A stretch of DNA of 64,000 nt from assembly GCA_037074615.1 (NCBI GenBank), contig CM073558.1, positions 12,772,001-12,836,000 of the forward strand, given 5' to 3'. The notes under the pieces are model-generated. The model searched no databases and had not been told where the DNA came from. It was given only the letters and a program-made list of their open reading frames with translations. Every line of letters starts with the position of its first letter. Position 1 is the first letter of the stretch. Positions 59,161-64,000 of the stretch are shown piece by piece. This DNA is from Leucaena leucocephala. Its lineage: Eukaryota; Streptophyta; Magnoliopsida; Fabales; Fabaceae. Both the position numbers and the translations under genes were made by a program.

Positions 59161-62022
59161 AAATGAAAAATCCTACTTTTACCACCTCAGAGTACGTATT
59201 GGGAGCATATTTGATTAGCGGAAGCATTACATTAGCCCAAAAATTAAAATTTTAAAACTTACTTATCAGGTACTGTTCACTTCGTAATTTTTAGATTTAT
59301 AGTCCAAATTTAAAAATTCATAACTAATTGTAGAAAAATCGTATGGAGGTGATCCAATTCTCTAATATTATCTATTTCATACCTCTTTAAGGGAAAAATA
59401 CAAATCTGGACATTTACCTTGCCAATGGATACAATTTAATCATTACTTTTTCCTGTTCATATGGCAAATCTTGGAAATTCCAGATTCTGTCTCTTAACTT
59501 TAGAAATTCATTTCTCTTGACATACACATCCAAATGAGGCATACTACCTATAAATTTAAATATCTGGATGTGTGCTACATGATCACCAAATTTTGTGGAT
59601 TAATTCCTTCATTTGTTAGGTCAAACTGAAGCCACAACAAAGCTGCTTTAGGACCTACGTTTTTACCATTTCAATTTCCTTTCTTTCACTTTCAAAATTG
59701 TTTCAGCATGCATAACCCATTTCTTTTGTCTTTCACGCATGCATATGCATCATGTACATATGCCATAATTATTTCATACAATTTCATCACATAAATAGAC
59801 ACCATACATGGTATTTATATACATGGAAAATGCATAGCATATGCTAGAATCTTAAATACTTCACTTTCCTTCTTCCATGCTTTAGCTCTTCTCCATGCAT
59901 ACATTTTCCTTCATGCTTGACCTAAATTAGTTGGTTATGTGGGAGTTAGATTCTAGGAAATCTCAGTAGCAAACATTATAACTTAAATATGCAAGATGGA
60001 TGCTAATGCATGATATGTAATTTCATTTAACGTTCTTTGATTAGTGACATATCATCATGCTATATACTATTGCATCAAAGTGCATGGCCATGGAAACATG
60101 TTATTCACAATACATTCACAACATTTTTCATGTCACAACATCATTCAAATATCATATACATGCCAACACATAAGCATACCATCTCAAGTACATAAAGAGG
60201 TAAGTCTAGTACCTTGCACTTAAGCTTTTCTCTTGATCTTTTGCACTTGCTCCCTAGCTTTCCAACCATAAAGCCTTTATGTCAATCACTTCCCAATATA
60301 TTCTTGGATGTTTCAAGGTCCTAAATACATTTATATTCATCACATAATTCATTACGACCCATGAATTGCAACAATGTTCAGGACTAACCTGGTTACACTC
60401 TTTATTATCGTAACTTTCTCTAATCTTCACTAATCAACTTGGCTCAGGAATCAATTGATATCTTGAATTTACCCTACACAATTTCATCTTTTGAATCCAT
60501 TTATTAGCTTAGAATCATGAAATTCCATCTCCTTCATGTCTTGCTATACATAACCAAAACATGTACACAATTCTTTCAAACAATCTCATTTTGATTCTAA
60601 CGATTCCCATTCTTGTTTCTCCACTTTGTCCCACACAACTTTTCATTTTAAAACCATTGGAACCATCAAAATTATGAAATTCTAATAACTATTCATGTGA
60701 GTGAACAGTAACATAGAAGAATTTTAAAATCTACAATCTTGGAATTTCAGTGCTTCTAAGGTTCAAAACCTTTCCAATCCTACACAAAATCATCATATAA
60801 ATTTAATGAAAGCATTAAATCATTGAAATTCCATTTTCTTCATCATGAACAGTGAAGGCCAAAATGATTCAACCATGGTAAAGTCAAGAATATCAACTTG
60901 ATTCAACAACCAATCACTTAACTAGTTTGTTTACGCGTCAATCATATACTTCTAACTTTAATTTCTTCTTTTCCCTTTCATCTAGGATTTTTGGACAGCA
61001 CAACACCTTAGAGAAAAATCAACTTTCCTCCATGAAAACCCTAAGTTCAAGCTCCCAAATCAAAGGAAAATAAGCTAGGATAGATTGCTTACCTTTAATC
61101 ACTAGCTTGCATGAACTTTGGTACCTTGAATCTTCTTTGCCTTGGCTTGAGTTTTCATTTTGTAAGAGTTTACCTAAGGGTTCTTGTGCTCACATTTTTG
61201 TTTCAGATTTGAGGGGTATTTATAGCCAAAATCCATGGAAAATCAATAGCCAAGATTAATTTGTGCACTATTTGATCTAATGGCTCACATTTAATCTTGA
61301 ATTTGACTTTTTGAAAAAGGTAATTATGACATCATCAAGGGACAACTCAAGGGGCTAGGTGGTGAAATTCCAATGGGGGATGAAACATCCTTCTTTTCTT
61401 ACATCTCAAGGACCAAATGGTAGCATCTGGAACCACTTCTAAGGGCATTGAAGTCAAATTATACAATCTAGAATTTTACCCTGATGAGTACTGTTCACTG
61501 TGTAAATTCTAGAGAAGTGACCTGACTTCAAAAAATCATAACTAATTCCAAAACAATCTAAATGAAGTGGTTCAAATTGCTTCACAAACCTAATTTAATG
61601 ATCTTTCAGGTAAAAATAACTCGTTGACCATGCCTTGACCAAGTCAATGTCAGTTAACATTCAAAGTTTACTGTTCATCCAGCTTCTTCCCCTGATTCCA
61701 GCATTTCTGGTCTCAACATTGAAAAATCATATCTCCATGTGTAGACATCCAAATAAGATATTCTATATATCAAATAGAAGCTTGGTATGTCTACTATTTG
61801 CTGTAAAATACCATACATTTATTCAGAAATTTACTATTTTTAATTATAGTTCAAAGGTCATAGCCTCTCCATGAGCTACTATTGGCCAATTCCAGCAATC
61901 AATATTACATACGACATTAATCACATATAAGTCATGCTAAATAATTCTTAACTTTTCTTCATGCATCTTCATCTCTTTCACCTCGAGAAGACCTTTAATG
62001 ATTGGATTGATATAGAAGGGGT

Positions 62023-62042
62023 GAGATTTGTGAGGAAATCTC
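62023..62042 (-). other. Conserved LTR hairpin, subtype D version
   Basis: On + GAGATTT and AAATCTC form a perfect 7-bp stem around GTGAGG. The arms differ from subtype A (GAGATTC/GAATCTC), but pairing is kept. Confidence 0.55.
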
Positions 62043-62408
62043 AGTAGCAAACGAAAACCATACAATGTATGCAACTATATGATTGATGTTACTATGTGTG
62101 CAGTTAATGATCATGCTTGCATAATGATAACATACATACTTTCATGTTACTTAATTATAATATATGGCCATAGCATAAAAAGAAACAGAGCATTACTTAA
62201 TCATACATGCTTCATATCATCAAAGTAAGTAAACATCCCATAAAATATCCAAGCAGTATAAGCATACAAGTAGGTAAGTTTACTACCTGGCGTGGAGCCT
62301 TTCCTCTAGTCCTTAACCTTTGCTCTAAGGTTCCTTCTTTTCATAGGTCAGAGCATTATTCCTAAGCTGGCCAAATCCCTAAGCTCTTTGGATTGTTCCT
62401 AACTTCGC

Positions 62409-62495
62409 CAGAACTCCTTCTTTTCCTTCCTTTCTTTCTCTTTCTCTCTTTCTCTTTTTCTCTCTTCTTTCTCTCCTTTTTCTTTTACTGGCCGT
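62409..62495. repeat. Polypyrimidine low-complexity run
   Basis: An almost uninterrupted C/T tract with CTTT and CTCTTT units lies just downstream of the subtype D TATA box in transcription sense (purine-rich on the minus strand). The two overlapping minus-strand ORFs here are artefacts of this composition. Confidence 0.8.
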
Positions 62496-64000
62496 GGCAT
62501 GGAATGGGAGGGGAGTAGGGTATTTATAGTTGAGTGGAGGTGGAATGGATGGTCTAGATTGAATCGCGATAAATGGCTTAGATCGCTTAGCTTCTTCAAG
62601 AAGCTTTGCCTGCATCATCATGATGACATCATCATCCTCAATGACTCATCAAAGTGACATCATCCATGGGACACCTCACATGCTAGGTGGTGCAATGGTG
62701 GATCCCTTGGGATACCTCACCAGTTGACTCAGTGTTTCCAAAGAATTTCATAGTCTTTTCCTAGAATGAACTACTGAGATTGTGCCACGTGTACTTAGCC
62801 TTTTCTTCTTTTTCTAGACTTATGACATGTGGCACCTTATGGGTCCCATGAGGACACCTTTCATGTAACCTCATGGTTCTATATAATTCTAAAGCTTTAT
62901 CTGATCACTCTTCCCAGTTCTATCTTTGACCAGGTAACTTTACTTTATTGAAAAAGTACTAAAATATTATTTTAATGTCACTTGGAACCACAAAACTCTT
63001 AGGCCACATTTTTGTACATATGAGAATGTTATCTTGGGTTTCTAATCAAGCCCAAGCACTCTGGTGGCTCGATTCCCAAGAAATATCTTTTAGCAAATTA
63101 CCAAAATGCCCCAGGGACTTTTACTATTGACAATTTGGTCCTTGATCTTTCACTTTCTTGCAGTTTTATCCCTGAACATCATATGTATATTTTTTTAGGC
63201 TACATACTAGGCTTCTAGGCCTAAAAATTGGGGTATGACAAGGGAAGTTTTTGAAAAAAATTCTAGTCCAATCAGGTACCAGCTCAGTCCGATTCCCCAA
63301 AAACTAGATTGTTTTATAAATCTAATTTTTCTGAGATTCCATAATATGCTATCTAACCTTAAATCTAGTATCCAGATCCTTCCTACCATTGACATTCTTG
63401 GACTAGGTCAAAACTTAATTACAGATCCCTTAGGAAAGACTAAAATGCCCTTGGTTCACTGTCTTACGCTATATCAACTCTCAGGGCATAATTGTCATTT
63501 TACACCTCTTTATATTGCATCAGAGTGTATACTGACTCTAAATAATCATCTTTATACTATATTGGATATTTTTGGCTTGTCCATAATGACCAAAATGCCC
63601 TCCATTCATCACTGGTACAATCTGCCATGTAGGGGCACTTTCGTAATTTCACACTTTTCTAGGTTACTCTGAACTCTAGCCCACTTAACTGTCTCACCAC
63701 CTTATTGGGCCTCTTGGGACATAATTTGGGCCTTAGTATTGGTTTATTACCTTTATGGCATAAATCCCAAGAAATCACTCCTGACCATATTTATCGGGTA
63801 TTTTATTCCACTATAAATTCCCCTAAGAATTCTACAGGATTCATTTTGACTCTATCAATTTTATGAATTCTTATAGTAATTATGGGAATTTACTGTAAAG
63901 TTTCATTTGATTCTGAGGTCCATAAAATACTACAATAAGTTTTCTTGACTAACTTCAGGAATTATATCAATTAATCGGGACCTCAAATCAAAATTATATA

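Larger units (their letters stand above)
61381..63240 (-). mobile_element. Solo LTR, subtype D, 1860 bp
   Basis: On + it reads TGAAACATCC...GGGGTATGACA, flanked by GGGGA (61376-61380) and AGGGA (63241-63245), 4/5 matching. The surrounding LTR is continuous across it. The subtype shares ends, TATA box (62528-62521 on -), ACTGTTCA words and the hairpin (62023-62042). It is about half the usual length and has no micro-ORF. A pyrimidine-rich run CTTTCTCTTTCTCTC... lies at 62409-62495. The start region with GGCCTAGAAGCCTAGTATG on - (63219-63200) recalls the start of the LTR at 1468. Confidence 0.85.
50738..64000 (-). mobile_element. Two-LTR LARD-like element of the long-LTR family (runs off window)
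   Basis: Element-level entry. On the minus strand: 5' LTR (from beyond 64000 to 59164, interrupted by a solo LTR at 61381-63240), primer site (59160-59150), an internal domain of about 5.1 kb, a polypurine tract (54050-54037) and a 3' LTR (54036-50738). Left flank ATTTC (50733-50737) is the expected target copy; its partner is outside. The two LTRs are clearly alike but differ by many substitutions, so the insertion is not recent. No pol domain is recognised and no minus-strand ORF of 60 codons or more occurs between the LTRs. This suggests a non-autonomous large retrotransposon derivative. Confidence 0.75.
59164..64000 (-). mobile_element. 5' LTR of the LARD-like element, subtype B, incomplete
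   Basis: On + it begins TGAAAAATCCTACTTTTACC and is collinear with the 3' LTR at 50738. It is interrupted by a solo LTR at 61381-63240, resumes at 63246 (AGTTTTTGAAAAAAATTCTAG) and is still continuing at 64000. It contains TATAAATA on the minus strand at 61224-61217, a micro-ORF at 61158-61102 (MKTQAKAKKIQGTKVHAS) and a donor-like GGTAAGC near 61090. Confidence 0.8.

Noticed and set aside
62379..62621. Two overlapping Glu/Lys/Arg-rich minus-strand ORFs
   Set aside because: They arise from the CT-rich run in LTR subtype D.
63235..63672. 145-codon plus-strand ORF
   Set aside because: It spans a TSD and LTR junction and is antisense in the LTR; chance opening.
50738..64000. CRISPR-like or satellite array
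   Set aside because: Repeated words are degenerate and irregularly spaced; there are no uniform spacers or monomers.

Overview
This is a plant (most likely dicot) nuclear heterochromatin-type window. It is very AT-rich and I recognise no intact host gene, rRNA or tRNA. Nearly all of it is LTR retrotransposons nested inside one another. I cannot name the species. Coding regions are broken Ty1/copia and Ty3/gypsy (Athila/Tat-like) gag-pol relics. The most abundant component is a family of very long LTRs (about 3.0-3.4 kb when complete, termini TGTCATATCC...GGATGTTACA). It is present as at least ten copies of four subtypes, called A, B, C and D here.

Layout. 1-1467: non-genic flank with a possible SINE-like fragment. 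1468-6699: a long LTR on +, with part of a second copy embedded in it. 6700-8027: copia LTR/leader fused to broken reverse transcriptase (RT). 8028-10835: 5'-truncated LTR C. 10836-22563: gypsy element 1 (+; gag, protease, RT, integrase, 3' UTR, 3' LTR), split at 12021-15431 by a solo LTR. 22564-33123: one LTR broken open by another LTR, which itself holds an inverted LTR, a further LTR, and inside that a 1866-bp copia solo LTR. 33124-33635: the copia RNase H that continues the RT at 7.1-8.0 kb. 33979-47970: gypsy element 2 (-), broken by two solo LTRs and lacking gag to mid-RT. 48301-49486: a plant retroelement-associated ORF. 49492-50737: part of an inverted LTR C. 50738-64000: a two-LTR member of the long-LTR family on -, whose 5' LTR holds a further solo LTR and runs off the window.

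Most boundaries were fixed by 5-bp target-site duplications (TSDs) read directly from the sequence: AGAAA, TATAC and TTTCA are perfect; several others match at 4 of 5 bases. The nesting gives a relative age order, with the copia element as the oldest host. One deletion near 8027 explains why the left halves of four nested elements are missing together.

The most interesting candidate is the long-LTR family. Its only copy with an internal region (54037-59163) has a primer-binding site matching initiator-Met tRNA and a polypurine tract, but no sense-strand ORF of 60 codons or more. It looks like a non-autonomous LARD-type element. Its LTRs share a TATA box, an 18-codon micro-ORF ending just before a splice-donor-like site, and a hairpin whose arms change together between subtypes. 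A separate puzzle is a near-palindromic word, GTC(A/G)(C/T)GAC, clustered in both the gypsy family and this LARD-like interior.
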